Numbered from the stretch's first letter, positions 7,616 through 17,272 are shown. The stretch: DNA of 64,000 nucleotides from Novosphingobium sp. 18050 (GCF_902706195.1 NZ_CACSJO010000009.1:1-64000); one strand, 5' to 3'. The notes: generated by a model not told the origin, from the letters alone. Numbers and translations are program-made.

Positions 7616-8971
7616 TCAGCGATTGGCGGTCGCAGAGGCAAGTGCGGGCTTGCCGGCGGTACGTTCCAGCGTGCTGATCGCGTAGTGCAGCTGGAAATCC
7701 TTGATGCCCTGCTTTTCCAGCTCGGCCGCCGTCACCTTGAAGCGCGGATCGTCCATCTTGTCGGTCTCGAGATCCTTGTCCTTGAGCGAGGCCTCGTTGA
7801 TGAGGTGGCCGCGAAGGTCGGATTCGCGCACTGCCCGCTCGGCGCGGGCCCGCGCATCGGGATCGGACAGCTGCGGCACCTTGATGTCGGGGGTAATCCC
7901 GCCCTCCTGCACCGAATGTCCCGAGGGCGTGTAGTAGCGCGCCGTGGTCAGCTTCACCGCGCTCTTCGCGTCGAGCGGCAGGAAGGTCTGGACCGAGCCC
8001 TTGCCGAAGGTACGTTCCCCCATGATCACTGCGCGGTGCTGGTCCTGCAGCGCGCCGGCGACGATCTCGGATGCCGAGGCCGACCCGGCATCGACCAGAA
8101 CGATGATCGGCAGGTTTTTGGCCGCATCGCCCTTGAACATCGATTCGGCGCGGTAGAACTGGTTCTCGCTGGGATTGCGGCCGCGCTGCGAGACGATATC
8201 GCCCTTTTCGAGGAACAGGTCGGACAGGGCCACCGCCTCGTCCAGCGAACCGCCCGGGTTGGAACGCAGGTCGAGCACGAGGCCCGACAGCTTGCCGCCC
8301 TTGAGCGCCGCCTGCTTCTTGAGATCGGCCAGCGCGATGTTCACGTCGTTGCCGACATCGCGCGAGAACTCGTTCACCGAGATCACGCCGACATTGTCCT
8401 TCAGCTCGGACGTCACCGGCTCCAGTTCGACCACGCCGCGCGTCACGGTGACGTCGAACGGCGCATCGCGGCCCTGGCGGAAGATCGTCAGGCGGATCGA
8501 CGTACCGGCCGCGCCGCGCATCTTGGACACGGCCTCGTCCAGGTCGCGCTCGTAATAGAGGACGCCGTCGAGGTGGGTGATGTAGTCGCCCGCCTTGAGG
8601 CCCGCCTTTTCGGCCGGGCTGCCCTTGAACGGCGAGATGATCTTCACCGCGCCCTCATCCTCGATGACCGAGAGACCAAGGCCGGTGTATTTGCCGTCGA
8701 TCATCGTCTCCAGCCGCTGCAGCGAGGGGCCGTCGAGATAGTTCGAATGCGGATCGAGGCTGGCCAGCATGCCGTCGATGGCGCCCTTGAGCAGCTTGTC
8801 GTCGTCCACCTGGTCTACGTAGTTGTTCTTGACGATCTCGTAGATGGTGAAGAGCTTGTCGAATTCGTGGCTCGCACGGGTGTCCACCGCGGCCAGCCCG
8901 GAGGTCGCGATCGGCAGCACCGCAACGGCGGACACCAGCGCCGTGGCGCGAAGGAACGGGGCGATCTTCAT
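7616..8971 (-). CDS. ctpA: carboxy-terminal processing protease, S41 family
   Basis: A 451-residue periplasmic serine protease that trims C-termini of envelope proteins. A signal peptide (residues 1-28) is followed by an N-terminal helical region, a PDZ domain (about 95-175, including YTGLGLSVI and GSPAEKAGLKAGDYI) and the S41 core. The nucleophile serine is in DAGSASASEIVAGAL and the general-base lysine in ERTFGKGSVQTF, the usual Ser-Lys dyad. It follows the EnvC-like gene, an order common in alphaproteobacteria. Confidence 0.95.
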   Translation of the reverse strand: MKIAPFLRATALVSAVAVLPIATSGLAAVDTRASHEFDKLFTIYEIVKNNYVDQVDDDKLLKGAIDGMLASLDPHSNYLDGPSLQRLETMIDGKYTGLGLSVIEDEGAVKIISPFKGSPAEKAGLKAGDYITHLDGVLYYERDLDEAVSKMRGAAGTSIRLTIFRQGRDAPFDVTVTRGVVELEPVTSELKDNVGVISVNEFSRDVGNDVNIALADLKKQAALKGGKLSGLVLDLRSNPGGSLDEAVALSDLFLEKGDIVSQRGRNPSENQFYRAESMFKGDAAKNLPIIVLVDAGSASASEIVAGALQDQHRAVIMGERTFGKGSVQTFLPLDAKSAVKLTTARYYTPSGHSVQEGGITPDIKVPQLSDPDARARAERAVRESDLRGHLINEASLKDKDLETDKMDDPRFKVTAAELEKQGIKDFQLHYAISTLERTAGKPALASATANR

Positions 8972-9157
8972 CGGGCGATGTGCCTCTTTTCAGCGTCATC
9001 CGGCGTACAGGCCGGACGGGGGGTTCGTGACCGTGATCCTACCGAGCCTTGGCGGCAAACGCCAGCGGATCGGCGGGGTTTCTGGCCTATATGGCTATTA
9101 CCGCGCCGATCCCCATGCCCCCGTCGAAAAGGGAGACGGAAACGGCGCGCTCCGCCA

Positions 9158-10387
9158 TCATAGCGAGCGGATATATTGCAGGGGATTAACAGGAACCCCC
9201 CGCTGCCGCAGTTCGACCATGATATGTGGATTTCGCGGCCCGGTGATCCCGATAGGCGAACCGGCCACCACCGTTTCGCCTACCGCCACGTTCAGCCGCG
9301 CAAGCCCTGTGACGAGCGAGGTCCAGCCGCCTTCATGCTCGATGATGACGATCCGGTCATAGCCGCGATAGGGCCCGGCGAAGGCCACTCGCCCCGGTGC
9401 CGGAGCAACCGCCTGCGCCTGTTCGCGCGGAGCCAGCACCAGACCGTTCGAGCGGGCCTGCCCTTGCGCATTCTCGCCGAAACCGGTGACCAGCCGCCCC
9501 GTGACCGGGAGCATGTAGCTGGAGAGACCCGCAGGGGGAGGCACGAACTGCGAGGCTTCGACGACGCGCGCGTCCTCCGGCCGCGGCGGGCGCACGATCG
9601 GGCCCGGCAGCGCCGCAAGCTGTTCGCGCAAAGTGCCCTGACGACCCATTTCCTCGACCAGATCGCCCAGATCGCGCGCCTTTTCGGCGAGCGCCACGGC
9701 CCGGTCACCCTCACGCGCGGCGATGCCGCTGGCTTCGCGCCCGGCAAGGCGCTGCTGCGATTCGATCACGGCAAGCCTGCGCCTGCGCTCGCGCATCTGC
9801 CCCTGCGCCTCGGCAAGGCCGGCAGCAGCGGTGCGCGCCTGCCCTTCCAGCGCGCGGCCCCGCTCGATCGCGCCGCGCAGGGCGGCGGTGCGCCGCTCGA
9901 CCTCGGGCAGCATAGTGTCGAGCATCGCGCGCATGTAAACGGCATCGCGCACCGAACCGGGGCGCAGCAGCGCCAGTAGCGGCGGACGGCGGGAAAGGCG
10001 CTGGAGCGATCCGGTGAGCCGGGCGAGCGGACCCTGACGTTCGGCCATCTGGGCGCGAAGATCGGCCCGCTGCGAGGCGATCAGGCGCATCTGCGCGCGC
10101 CGAACGGCGATTGCCGCCTCGGTTTCCTGAATGCGTGCGGCAATGGCGGCAGCTTCGCGCGCGGTGCGGTCGGCCTGCTCGGTGACCTGACGGGCGCGGG
10201 CCTCGAGCTTTTCGGCCCGGCCGCGGGCTGCCGCACCCTCGCGGCGGGCCGCCAGCATGTCCGCCTGGGCGCGCCGCGCATCGACCGCAGGGTCGAGCAC
10301 TGCAAGCTGCTGCGTCATCGCCTGCGTGGCGAAAACGGCAATACCCACGGCGGAAAGGAGCAGGAGAGAACGGGGAACAGGCTTCAC
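9158..10387 (-). CDS. envC: EnvC-like murein hydrolase activator with degenerate LytM domain
   Basis: A 409-residue periplasmic protein: signal or anchor segment (residues 1-25), a long alanine- and arginine-rich coiled coil (about 30-260), then a C-terminal LytM/M23-fold domain. The zinc ligands of active M23 peptidases are missing: the HxxxD position reads RSNGLVL and the HxH position reads PHIMVELR. This loss is characteristic of EnvC, which activates periplasmic amidases at the division site and does not cut peptidoglycan itself. Neighbours rlmH and ctpA match the usual alphaproteobacterial arrangement. Confidence 0.9.
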   Translation of the reverse strand: MKPVPRSLLLLSAVGIAVFATQAMTQQLAVLDPAVDARRAQADMLAARREGAAARGRAEKLEARARQVTEQADRTAREAAAIAARIQETEAAIAVRRAQMRLIASQRADLRAQMAERQGPLARLTGSLQRLSRRPPLLALLRPGSVRDAVYMRAMLDTMLPEVERRTAALRGAIERGRALEGQARTAAAGLAEAQGQMRERRRRLAVIESQQRLAGREASGIAAREGDRAVALAEKARDLGDLVEEMGRQGTLREQLAALPGPIVRPPRPEDARVVEASQFVPPPAGLSSYMLPVTGRLVTGFGENAQGQARSNGLVLAPREQAQAVAPAPGRVAFAGPYRGYDRIVIIEHEGGWTSLVTGLARLNVAVGETVVAGSPIGITGPRNPHIMVELRQRGVPVNPLQYIRSL

Positions 10388-10517
10388 ACGGGGTTAACTA
10401 GGGCACCGCGAGTCAGCCGGGAAGAGGGAAGAGAAATGCGAGCGTTATTACCCCCGCGCTTCCGGGGATGCTGGCATGGCGCCGCGGACAAGCGCCTGAA
10501 TGCGCGGCGGCCGAGCC

Positions 10518-10943
10518 TCACCCCGAGCGGTGATAGGGATGCCCGGCCAGGATAGCCGTGGCCCGCCACAGTTGTTCGGCCAGCATTGCGCGGGCCATCA
10601 TGTGGGGCCAGGTCATTCGCCCGAAGCACAGCAGATGATCAGCCCGGCTGCGCGCTTCGTCGCCGTGGCCGTCGGCAGCGCCGATCAGGAAACGGCATTC
10701 GCGCACGCCTTCATCGCGCCAGCGGCCGAGCAGCGCGGCGAATTCTTCCGAACTCATCGTCTTGCCCCGCTCGTCCAGCAGGACGTCGCGACTGGGAGTC
10801 TGGGTGGGAGGGGGAATCTTCCCGCCGACGTCGGGCAATTCGCTGTGGCGAAATGGCCAGGCAATGCGCTTCGCATAGCGGTCGAGCAGGTCGGCCTCCG
10901 GCGAGCGGGCGATCTTGCCGCGGGCGATGATGTGAAGCAGCAT
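10518..10943 (-). CDS. rlmH: 23S rRNA (pseudouridine-1915-N3) methyltransferase
   Basis: RlmH is a SPOUT-class methyltransferase that acts on helix 69 of 23S rRNA in assembled 70S ribosomes. The 141 residues are slightly short of the E. coli protein but carry LLDERGK, the SAM-binding FLIGAADGHG and the C-terminal knot sequence AEQLWRATAILAGHPYHR. Genomic coupling to rsfS upstream is typical. Confidence 0.95.
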   Translation of the reverse strand: MLLHIIARGKIARSPEADLLDRYAKRIAWPFRHSELPDVGGKIPPPTQTPSRDVLLDERGKTMSSEEFAALLGRWRDEGVRECRFLIGAADGHGDEARSRADHLLCFGRMTWPHMMARAMLAEQLWRATAILAGHPYHRSG

Positions 10944-11083
10944 GGTCCAACTGCGCGCAGAACAGCGATGTCCCGGCGCAAAGTCCTTTCGAAAGGGTGC
11001 CCGGTCGTTCAGGTCGTCACTTGCGACGACCGGGGCTCATCCTCCAGCAGGCCCCCCTTGAAGGGAGCCTTCAGGCGCAGCGG

Positions 11084-11488
11084 TCAGGCTGCGCCGGTCG
11101 GTCCGTCGAAGCCCCACATACGTTCCAGGTTGTAGAACGTGCGCACTTCGGGGCGGAACAGGTGGACCACTACGCCGCCGGCATCGACCAGAACCCAGTC
11201 GGCTGCGGGCAGGCCTTCGATGCGCGGGCCGCCGAAGCCACCCTGCTTGAGGCGTTCGCCAAGTTTCTGCGCCATGGCCGCGACCTGACGGGTGGAACGG
11301 CCGGAACCGATCACCATGAAGTCCGCGATGCTGGACTTGCCATCGAGGTCGATGGTCACGAGATCCTGCACCTGATCGTCATCCAGCGACTGGAGGATCA
11401 GGTTCATCAGCGGATCATCGTGCTGAACCGTGGGGCTCAGCGGGGGCGTTGCGCCGGTTGAGGCCGGCTGTATCTGTGCCTGTGGCAT
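11084..11488 (-). CDS. rsfS: ribosome silencing factor
   Basis: RsfS binds ribosomal protein uL14 on the large subunit and blocks joining with 30S under nutrient limitation. The 134 residues contain the conserved core from about residue 26: QVQDLVTIDLDGKSSIADFM, GSGRSTRQVAAMAQ, and the C-terminal DWVLVDAGGVVVHLFRPE. The proline-rich first 25 residues are not conserved in the family. It lies between nadD and rlmH. Confidence 0.95.
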   Translation of the reverse strand: MPQAQIQPASTGATPPLSPTVQHDDPLMNLILQSLDDDQVQDLVTIDLDGKSSIADFMVIGSGRSTRQVAAMAQKLGERLKQGGFGGPRIEGLPAADWVLVDAGGVVVHLFRPEVRTFYNLERMWGFDGPTGAA

Positions 11489-11602
11489 CTTAGTGTAGGT
11501 CTGCTCCTTTCAGGGATCGACCGGGCACGATGGAAGCCACCGTGCCGCGAGCGATCGTTTTCTTGATGTGCCGGTTGTGCAGGAGAAGGGCCAAAAAGCC
11601 TC

Positions 11603-12322
11603 TCACGCTGCCGATCCGTTGATGGGCGTTCCACATAGGGGCCTGTGCGTGACCGCATCTCGCGAAAATCCACTTGAGGACTTCCGTGCCCACTCCGGAT
11701 CGGCCTGGCGTATAGCCGTGGCCGACCGCGTATCGGGGTCGAATCGCAATGTCACTAGCGCAGGTGCGCTCCACCTTTCCGGGCCGCGAAGACTGGTCAT
11801 GGACGTCCGGTAACGCCGCAGCCAGGCCATCGCGGGGCTCGCGAGGGCAGCGCCATCATACCCCGGACGGGCGATTACCGCAATCGGCATGAGTCGGGCG
11901 ATCGTCCGCCAGTCTTTCCACCGGTGCAACTGTGCGAGATTGTCCGCCCCCATCAGCCACACGAAGCGCCGTTTCGGGTAGCGCCGCAGCAGAGCCCTGA
12001 GAGTATCGACGGTGTAGCGGGTGCGCAGTTCACGCTCGATCGCAGTGGGGCGAATCCGCGCGCGCCGGGCCTGCTTACGGGCCGATTCGACCCGTGCGGC
12101 AAGCGGCGCCATGCCGGCGGCAGGCTTGAGCGGATTGCCCGGCGATACCAGCCACCACGCCTCGTTCAGGCCCAGCGCGTCGATACAGAACAGGGTGATC
12201 CGCCGGTGCCCACCATGGGCCGGGTTGAAACTGCCGCCGAGCAGGCCCGTGACCGGGCCGGAGCGGGTCTTCTGCACAGGTCGAATCAGGGGCGCGCCTG
12301 CCCGGAACCGCGCACCTGCCAC
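11603..12322 (-). CDS. nadD: nicotinate-nucleotide adenylyltransferase
   Basis: NadD adenylates nicotinate mononucleotide to deamido-NAD. The nucleotidyltransferase motif GLLGGSFNPAHGGH lies near residues 26-39, WLMGADNLAQLHRWKDW follows, and TRSATAIR near the C-terminus corresponds to the family's SSTxIR motif. The start is unsure: the GTG at 12322 overlaps proA by 37 nt, and another GTG at 12277 would remove 15 residues. Neither has a clear ribosome-binding site, which suggests coupling to proA translation. Confidence 0.92.
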   Translation of the reverse strand: MAGARFRAGAPLIRPVQKTRSGPVTGLLGGSFNPAHGGHRRITLFCIDALGLNEAWWLVSPGNPLKPAAGMAPLAARVESARKQARRARIRPTAIERELRTRYTVDTLRALLRRYPKRRFVWLMGADNLAQLHRWKDWRTIARLMPIAVIARPGYDGAALASPAMAWLRRYRTSMTSLRGPERWSAPALVTLRFDPDTRSATAIRQADPEWARKSSSGFSRDAVTHRPLCGTPINGSAA

Positions 12323-13575
12323 TTGTAGGTCGTCAGCCCTTCGAGCGCGACGGGGCCGCGTGCGTGCAGGCGCCCGGTGGCGATGCCGATCTCTGCGCCG
12401 AGTCCGAATTCGCCGCCATCGGCGAACTGGCTGGAAGCGTTCACCATGACGATGGCGCTGTCGACCTCGTCGAGAAAACGCTCGGCGGCGTCCGCATCAT
12501 CGGTGAGAATCGCATCGGTATGGTGCGACGAATGGGCGGCGATATGCTCGATCGCGGATTCGAGGCCGTCGACCACGGCGACCGAAAGCACGGCGTCGAG
12601 ATATTCGGTGTCCCAGTCCTCGCCGCTCGCCGGCAGCACGCGGGGGTCTAGTGCCTGCGCGCGCGCGTCGCCGCGCACTTCGCAGCCCGCCTCGATCAGC
12701 CCGGCAACCACCGAAGCGCTCTCCGGGAACTGGGTGTCGAGCAGCAGCGTCTCCATCGCGCCGCAGATGCCGGTGCGGCGCAGCTTGGCGTTGACCGTCA
12801 GCTTGCGCGCCATCTCGGCGTCGGCAGCAGCGTGGACATACGTGTGGCAGATGCCGTCGAGGTGGGCCAGCACGGGCACCCGCGCATCGGCCTGAACCCG
12901 CGCGACAAGGCTCTTGCCCCCGCGCGGCACGATCATGTCGATCAGCCCGGCGGCGGTCAGCATCGCGCCCACGACGGCGCGGTCCTGCGTCGGCACCAGC
13001 TGGATCGCGGCGGCGGGAATACCAACGCTTTCCAGCCCGGCAGCCAGAGCGGCCCGGATCGCACGGTTGGAATGGAGCGCCTCGGTGCCCCCGCGCAGCA
13101 TCACCGCATTGCCCGAACGCAGGCACAGCGCAGCGGCATCGGCGGTGACGTTGGGGCGGCTTTCGTAGATGATCCCGATCAGGCCGATCGGCACCCGCAC
13201 GCGCGACAGTTTCAGGCCGTTGGGCCGTTCATCGGCGGAGATCACCTCGCCCACCGGATCGGGCAGCGCGGCGACCTGTTCCACGGCGTCGGCAATGCCC
13301 GCCAACCGTCCGGCATCCAGCCGCAGGCGGTCAAGCAGCGCGCCGGACAGGCCTTTAGCCTCGCCTGCCGCGATATCCTGCGCATTGGCGGCGAGAATCT
13401 CGCCCTCCGCCGCGCGCAGGGCCTTCGCGGCGGCGCGCAGGGCGCCTGCCTTGTCCGCATCGCTCAGCCGCGCCAGCACGCGCTGCGCAGCGCGGCCATC
13501 GCGGGCCAGCTGTTCGACCAGCGCTTCGGGAGAAATCGCAGCAGGGTCGGCGGACAGGGAAGTCTGAAGGTTCAT
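12286..13575 (-). CDS. proA: glutamate-5-semialdehyde dehydrogenase (gamma-glutamyl phosphate reductase)
   Basis: ProA performs the second step of proline synthesis, NADPH reduction of gamma-glutamyl phosphate. The protein of about 429 residues has the aldehyde-dehydrogenase fold, the catalytic cysteine in LRRTGICGAMETLLLD, and VPIGLIGIIYESRPN in the N-terminal half. I use the ATG at 13575; a frame six codons longer exists. proB is not adjacent. It is the first gene of the run proA-nadD-rsfS-rlmH-envC-ctpA-dsbB-coq7. Confidence 0.94.
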   Translation of the reverse strand: MNLQTSLSADPAAISPEALVEQLARDGRAAQRVLARLSDADKAGALRAAAKALRAAEGEILAANAQDIAAGEAKGLSGALLDRLRLDAGRLAGIADAVEQVAALPDPVGEVISADERPNGLKLSRVRVPIGLIGIIYESRPNVTADAAALCLRSGNAVMLRGGTEALHSNRAIRAALAAGLESVGIPAAAIQLVPTQDRAVVGAMLTAAGLIDMIVPRGGKSLVARVQADARVPVLAHLDGICHTYVHAAADAEMARKLTVNAKLRRTGICGAMETLLLDTQFPESASVVAGLIEAGCEVRGDARAQALDPRVLPASGEDWDTEYLDAVLSVAVVDGLESAIEHIAAHSSHHTDAILTDDADAAERFLDEVDSAIVMVNASSQFADGGEFGLGAEIGIATGRLHARGPVALEGLTTYKWQVRGSGQARP

Positions 13576-13932
13576 GGCCAGATCGACTAGCACCGCGCAG
13601 CTCCCCTGTCACCGATCGAGAAAGGGCGGGCGGCGAGGGCATTTTCCTACATCGCCGCGCCCTGCTACGTTCGCGCAGGTTCTTTCACATCGTTGTCACC
13701 GCCGCCGCCAAACCGCCTTGCACAGGCGTTTTTAGCGTGCACTTTATCAACTAACGCAGCCCGCTTTGCCCGTGGGAAATGACAATCGATATTATATCCC
13801 TCGGCTCGCCGCAGGACTCGTCCGACTCGGCTCGATTCGACAAAGTGCCGGGACCAGTCGATTCGCCTTGGTAATAACCCCCTGCTAGTTGGCCCGCCGG
13901 GACTGAGACAATAGATTTCCAGCGGGGTCGTT
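13576..13932. promoter_or_regulatory. divergent regulatory region with four GANTC sites
   Basis: These 357 bases separate proA from the divergent M23-bactofilin operon and must hold promoters for both. No gene is visible. Four GANTC sites, the target of the alphaproteobacterial CcrM methyltransferase, occur within 50 bases at 13815, 13824, 13834 and 13860. A relatively AT-rich stretch lies near 13778-13800. I cannot assign exact promoter boxes. Confidence 0.55.
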
Positions 13933-15093
13933 TTGCTATCCATTTCAGCCGGGGCGTTCTTGCAGCGCCTCAGGACTGCGTTTCCCGATCGTGAGTTCAT
14001 CATGCGATCGCAGGGACAGGTCCGTTTCATCCGCATTTCTTCGCGGAGCCAGAAGATCGCCGCAGGCGTTGCAGTATGCGTCCTTGGCGCCTGGTGCGCC
14101 TCGGTCGGTGCGCTGGCCCTGTCGCAAGTCTCCACCGGCACCGCGCAGGCCGCGCTCGCCGGGCGCGAGGCCAAGGTCGCCCGGGCCGAGCATAGCGTCG
14201 AGCAGTACCGCGAGAATATCGACACGGTCGCCTCCGACCTCGCGCGCCGCCAGAAGTTCATCGAACAGATGGTCGATGCCCACATCAGCGATCTGCCCGA
14301 AAGCACCGAAGCCGCGCAGCCGGAAGCCGCCGACGAAACCGGCGCCAAGGTGAAGAAAATCAGCGCCCTGATGCCCGAAGCCGGCGCCCTCGCCCGCATC
14401 GAGGCCGCGCAGATCGCCATGGTCGATCGCCTGACCCGCTACGCCGACACCCGCTCCAGGGCCGCCAGCGATGCAATCCGCAGTCTCGGCCTCAATCCCA
14501 ATGCCATCAGGACCAGCGCCCGTACCGCCGAGGGTGGTCCGCTGGTGAAGCTCGTCACGTCCGGCGACGGCAGCGTCGATCCCCGCTTCCGCCGCATGGG
14601 CCAGAGCCTGGCCCGCATGGGCGCGCTGGAGAACGGCCTTGCCTCGATCCCGCAGGTCAGCCCCGCACATGTCGCCTATGTCTCGTCCAGCTACGGTTAT
14701 CGGTCCGACCCCTTCACCGGCAGCGCCGCATTCCATGCCGGGCTCGATTTCCCCGGCCCGATGGGCTCGCCCATCTATGCCGCCGCCAAGGGCCGGGTCA
14801 CTTTCGTTGGCCAGAAGTCCGGCTACGGCAACTGCGTGGAAGTGAGTCACGGCAACGGCCTGATGACCCGCTACGGCCACCTTTCGGGCTTCCGCGCCCA
14901 CGTTGGCCAGAAAGTCGATGCCGGCGCGCTGATCGCCGCAATGGGCAGCACCGGCCGCTCGACCGGCTCGCACCTGCACTTCGAAGTGCGGGTCAACGAC
15001 CGGCCGGTCAATCCGCGCCCGTTTCTCGAAGCGGCCCAAACCGCACAGAGCAACCTCCAGAACAACAATCAGCCACAGAAGGAGAGAAGCTGA
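13933..15093 (+). CDS. M23 (LytM) peptidoglycan endopeptidase linked to bactofilin
   Basis: A 386-residue inner-membrane-anchored endopeptidase expected to cut peptide cross-links in peptidoglycan. A basic cytoplasmic N-terminus precedes a membrane segment (about residues 40-68), a coiled-coil stretch (about 75-135), and the C-terminal LytM domain. Zinc ligands are intact: FHAGLDF (HxxxD) and SHLHFEV (HxH), with RYGHLSG between. The start is a TTG at 13933; the motif DREFIMRSQG suggests translation begins upstream of the internal ATG at 14002. It is separated by one base from the bactofilin gene. Confidence 0.9.
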   Translation: MLSISAGAFLQRLRTAFPDREFIMRSQGQVRFIRISSRSQKIAAGVAVCVLGAWCASVGALALSQVSTGTAQAALAGREAKVARAEHSVEQYRENIDTVASDLARRQKFIEQMVDAHISDLPESTEAAQPEAADETGAKVKKISALMPEAGALARIEAAQIAMVDRLTRYADTRSRAASDAIRSLGLNPNAIRTSARTAEGGPLVKLVTSGDGSVDPRFRRMGQSLARMGALENGLASIPQVSPAHVAYVSSSYGYRSDPFTGSAAFHAGLDFPGPMGSPIYAAAKGRVTFVGQKSGYGNCVEVSHGNGLMTRYGHLSGFRAHVGQKVDAGALIAAMGSTGRSTGSHLHFEVRVNDRPVNPRPFLEAAQTAQSNLQNNNQPQKERS

Positions 15094-15094
15094 C

Positions 15095-15517
15095 ATGGCC
15101 AAGGCCTTCATTAGCTCCCGCGTCACCGGCACCAGCACGAGCTTTTCGATGCTGGGCTCGGACACCACCATCACCGGCAACATCCAGGCCAGTGCAGACC
15201 TGCACATCGACGGCAGCGTCGATGGTGACATCACCTGCAATTCGCTCGTCCAAGGTGAAGGCAGCGAGATCACCGGCGCCGTGCGTGCCGAATCGGTGCG
15301 TATCGCCGGTCTCGTACGCGGCTCCGTCGCCGCCCGCGAAGTGGTGATCCTCAAGACCGCCCGCATCGAAGGCGACGTCGCCTATGACGCGCTGACGATC
15401 GAACAGGGTGCTCGCCTCGAAGGGCGCCTCAGCCCCAGCGGCGGCCAGATACCCCCGGCTATGGCGCGCCTCCCGGCCGTCGAACCGGAACTGATGCTGC
15501 CCGCCGCGGCAGAATGA
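15095..15517 (+). CDS. bacA: bactofilin (polymer-forming cytoskeletal protein)
   Basis: A 140-residue bactofilin that should self-assemble into beta-helical filaments beneath the membrane and localise cell-wall enzymes. The central domain (about 22-120) is made of short repeats rich in glycine and alternating hydrophobics, such as DLHIDGSVDGDI and RIAGLVRGSVAAREV. Its start lies one base after the stop of the M23 peptidase gene. Bactofilin-peptidase pairs are known to shape cells in several bacteria (for example ccmA/csd1 of Helicobacter). Confidence 0.93.
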   Translation: MAKAFISSRVTGTSTSFSMLGSDTTITGNIQASADLHIDGSVDGDITCNSLVQGEGSEITGAVRAESVRIAGLVRGSVAAREVVILKTARIEGDVAYDALTIEQGARLEGRLSPSGGQIPPAMARLPAVEPELMLPAAAE

Positions 15518-15532
15518 ATCCCGGCGGGCGGT

Positions 15533-17212
15533 TCAGCCGCCCGCCACTTCGAACCGCAGCGCCTTGCGGTCCAGCTTGCCGACCTTGGTTTTCGGCAGCT
15601 TCGCGCGTGGTTCGACGCGGTTCACCTGCTCGTGCCTGCCGACGCGGGCATTGAGCCACTCCGCGATATCCTGCGCCTCCCCCTTCTGCCGCGGATCGAG
15701 GACGACGAAAGCGCGGGGCCGTTCGCCAAGATAGGCGTCCGGCACCCCGATCACCGCAGCCTCGCGCACGGCGGGATGGGCCAGCAACACCGCCTCGACC
15801 TGGCTTGGGAAGACCTTGAAGCCAGCCACCGCGATCATGTCCTTTATGCGATCGACGATGTGGACATAGCCATCCTCGTCGATCATCGCGACATCGCCGG
15901 TGCGCAGCCAGCGCCGCCCTTCCCGCTCCACGAAGACATCCGCGTCAGGGCGATTCCAATAGCCGAGCATGACCTGCGGGCCGGCGATCGCCAGTTCTCC
16001 CAGCTCGCCGGCAGCGGCGTCGCGCGTACAATCGTCCGTGTCAAACAGGCGCAAATCCGTGCCCGGCAGCGGATGCCCGATCGAGCCGGCCACTTCGCGC
16101 CCGTCGAACGGGTTGGCTGCTACGACTCCGGCCGTCTCGGTAAGGCCGTAGCCCTCGACCAGCTTGGCCCCGCTCGTCTTGTCGAAACGCGCCTTGAGCG
16201 AGGCGGCCAGTGGCGCCCCTCCGGAGATGCAGGTGAAGAGGCTAGACAGGTCGGTCCGCCCCATCTGCGGATCGTCGAGCAGCGCCTGATACATCGTCGG
16301 TACGCCCAGCATCGCGGTTACCTTGAGGCGCTCTACCGTAGCCAGTGCCTGGACCGCCTGGAATCGCGGCAGCATCGCGATAGTGCCGCCGTCGTAGACC
16401 GTCCGGTTGACGACGCAGGCATTGGCGAAGACGTGGAATAACGGCAGCACGCCCAGAATTACGTCGCGCTGGTGCGCGTGCGGGTCGATCGCCTCGATCT
16501 GGCGGGCGTTGGCGGTCAGGTTTTGGTGGCTGAGCATCGCCCCCTTGGGCGTCCCGGTCGTGCCTCCGGTATATTGCAGCATCGCCACGTCGACGAGCGG
16601 GTCGATGGCGACCGGCTGCGGTTCTGCGCCAAGCAGCAGGTTGCGCCATTCGAGGACGTCGGCAGCACGGGGTATCGCAGCGATCCCGCCTCGCTTGAAC
16701 AGGCGCATGCCCAGCCCCTGCCAGAACGGCATTTGAGCACAGAGAGGGACAACCACCAGCCATTCCAGCGCCGATGCCCGCAGCACCTGCATCGCCGTCG
16801 GCAGCAGCCCCGGCACGTCAAGCGTGACGAGCAGCCGCGTGCCCGAATCGGCGACCTGCGCTTCCAGTTCGGCAGCGGTATATAGCGGGGAAAAATTGAC
16901 CACGGTGGCGCCCGAGATCAGCACGCCGAAATAGGCGGACAGATGGGCCGGGACATTGGGCAGGTATAGCCCGACACGGTCGCCCTTGCCCAGTCCCAGC
17001 GACTGCAAGCCACTGGCAAAACGGCGCGCCTCGACGGCAATGTCGTCGTAGGTGAATTGTCGGCCGAGAAAATCGACGAGTACGCGGCGGCCATGTTCGG
17101 CGACGCTGGCCGCAAACATTTCCGTCATCGCCAGCGGGGCGAATGACTGCTCCCACACACAAGGATGCGCGTAGCATTCCTGCCAGGCCCTTGGGCCCAC
17201 CCTCTCTTCCAT
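15533..17212 (-). CDS. acyl-CoA ligase (FadD-like, AMP-forming)
   Basis: A 559-residue adenylate-forming enzyme that probably activates fatty acids to acyl-CoA. The ATP-binding motif YTGGTTGTPKGA is near residue 215, the VEGYGLTET motif near 343, the hinge WLRTGDVAMIDEDGYVHIVD near 428, and the catalytic lysine in PKTKVGKLDRKAL near the C-terminus. Length and motif set fit medium- or long-chain acyl-CoA synthetases, but chain length cannot be told. It converges with the bactofilin gene at a 15-base gap. Confidence 0.85.
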   Translation of the reverse strand: MEERVGPRAWQECYAHPCVWEQSFAPLAMTEMFAASVAEHGRRVLVDFLGRQFTYDDIAVEARRFASGLQSLGLGKGDRVGLYLPNVPAHLSAYFGVLISGATVVNFSPLYTAAELEAQVADSGTRLLVTLDVPGLLPTAMQVLRASALEWLVVVPLCAQMPFWQGLGMRLFKRGGIAAIPRAADVLEWRNLLLGAEPQPVAIDPLVDVAMLQYTGGTTGTPKGAMLSHQNLTANARQIEAIDPHAHQRDVILGVLPLFHVFANACVVNRTVYDGGTIAMLPRFQAVQALATVERLKVTAMLGVPTMYQALLDDPQMGRTDLSSLFTCISGGAPLAASLKARFDKTSGAKLVEGYGLTETAGVVAANPFDGREVAGSIGHPLPGTDLRLFDTDDCTRDAAAGELGELAIAGPQVMLGYWNRPDADVFVEREGRRWLRTGDVAMIDEDGYVHIVDRIKDMIAVAGFKVFPSQVEAVLLAHPAVREAAVIGVPDAYLGERPRAFVVLDPRQKGEAQDIAEWLNARVGRHEQVNRVEPRAKLPKTKVGKLDRKALRFEVAGG

Positions 17213-17272
17213 GGGCGCAAGGTTAGCCTCGCGCAGGCGCGAGCAGCAAGGTCTTTATGTGTAAATGTAAAC

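Noticed and set aside
9158-10387. Calling the EnvC-like protein an active M23 peptidase
   Set aside because: Both zinc-ligand motifs are absent, so an activator role is more likely.
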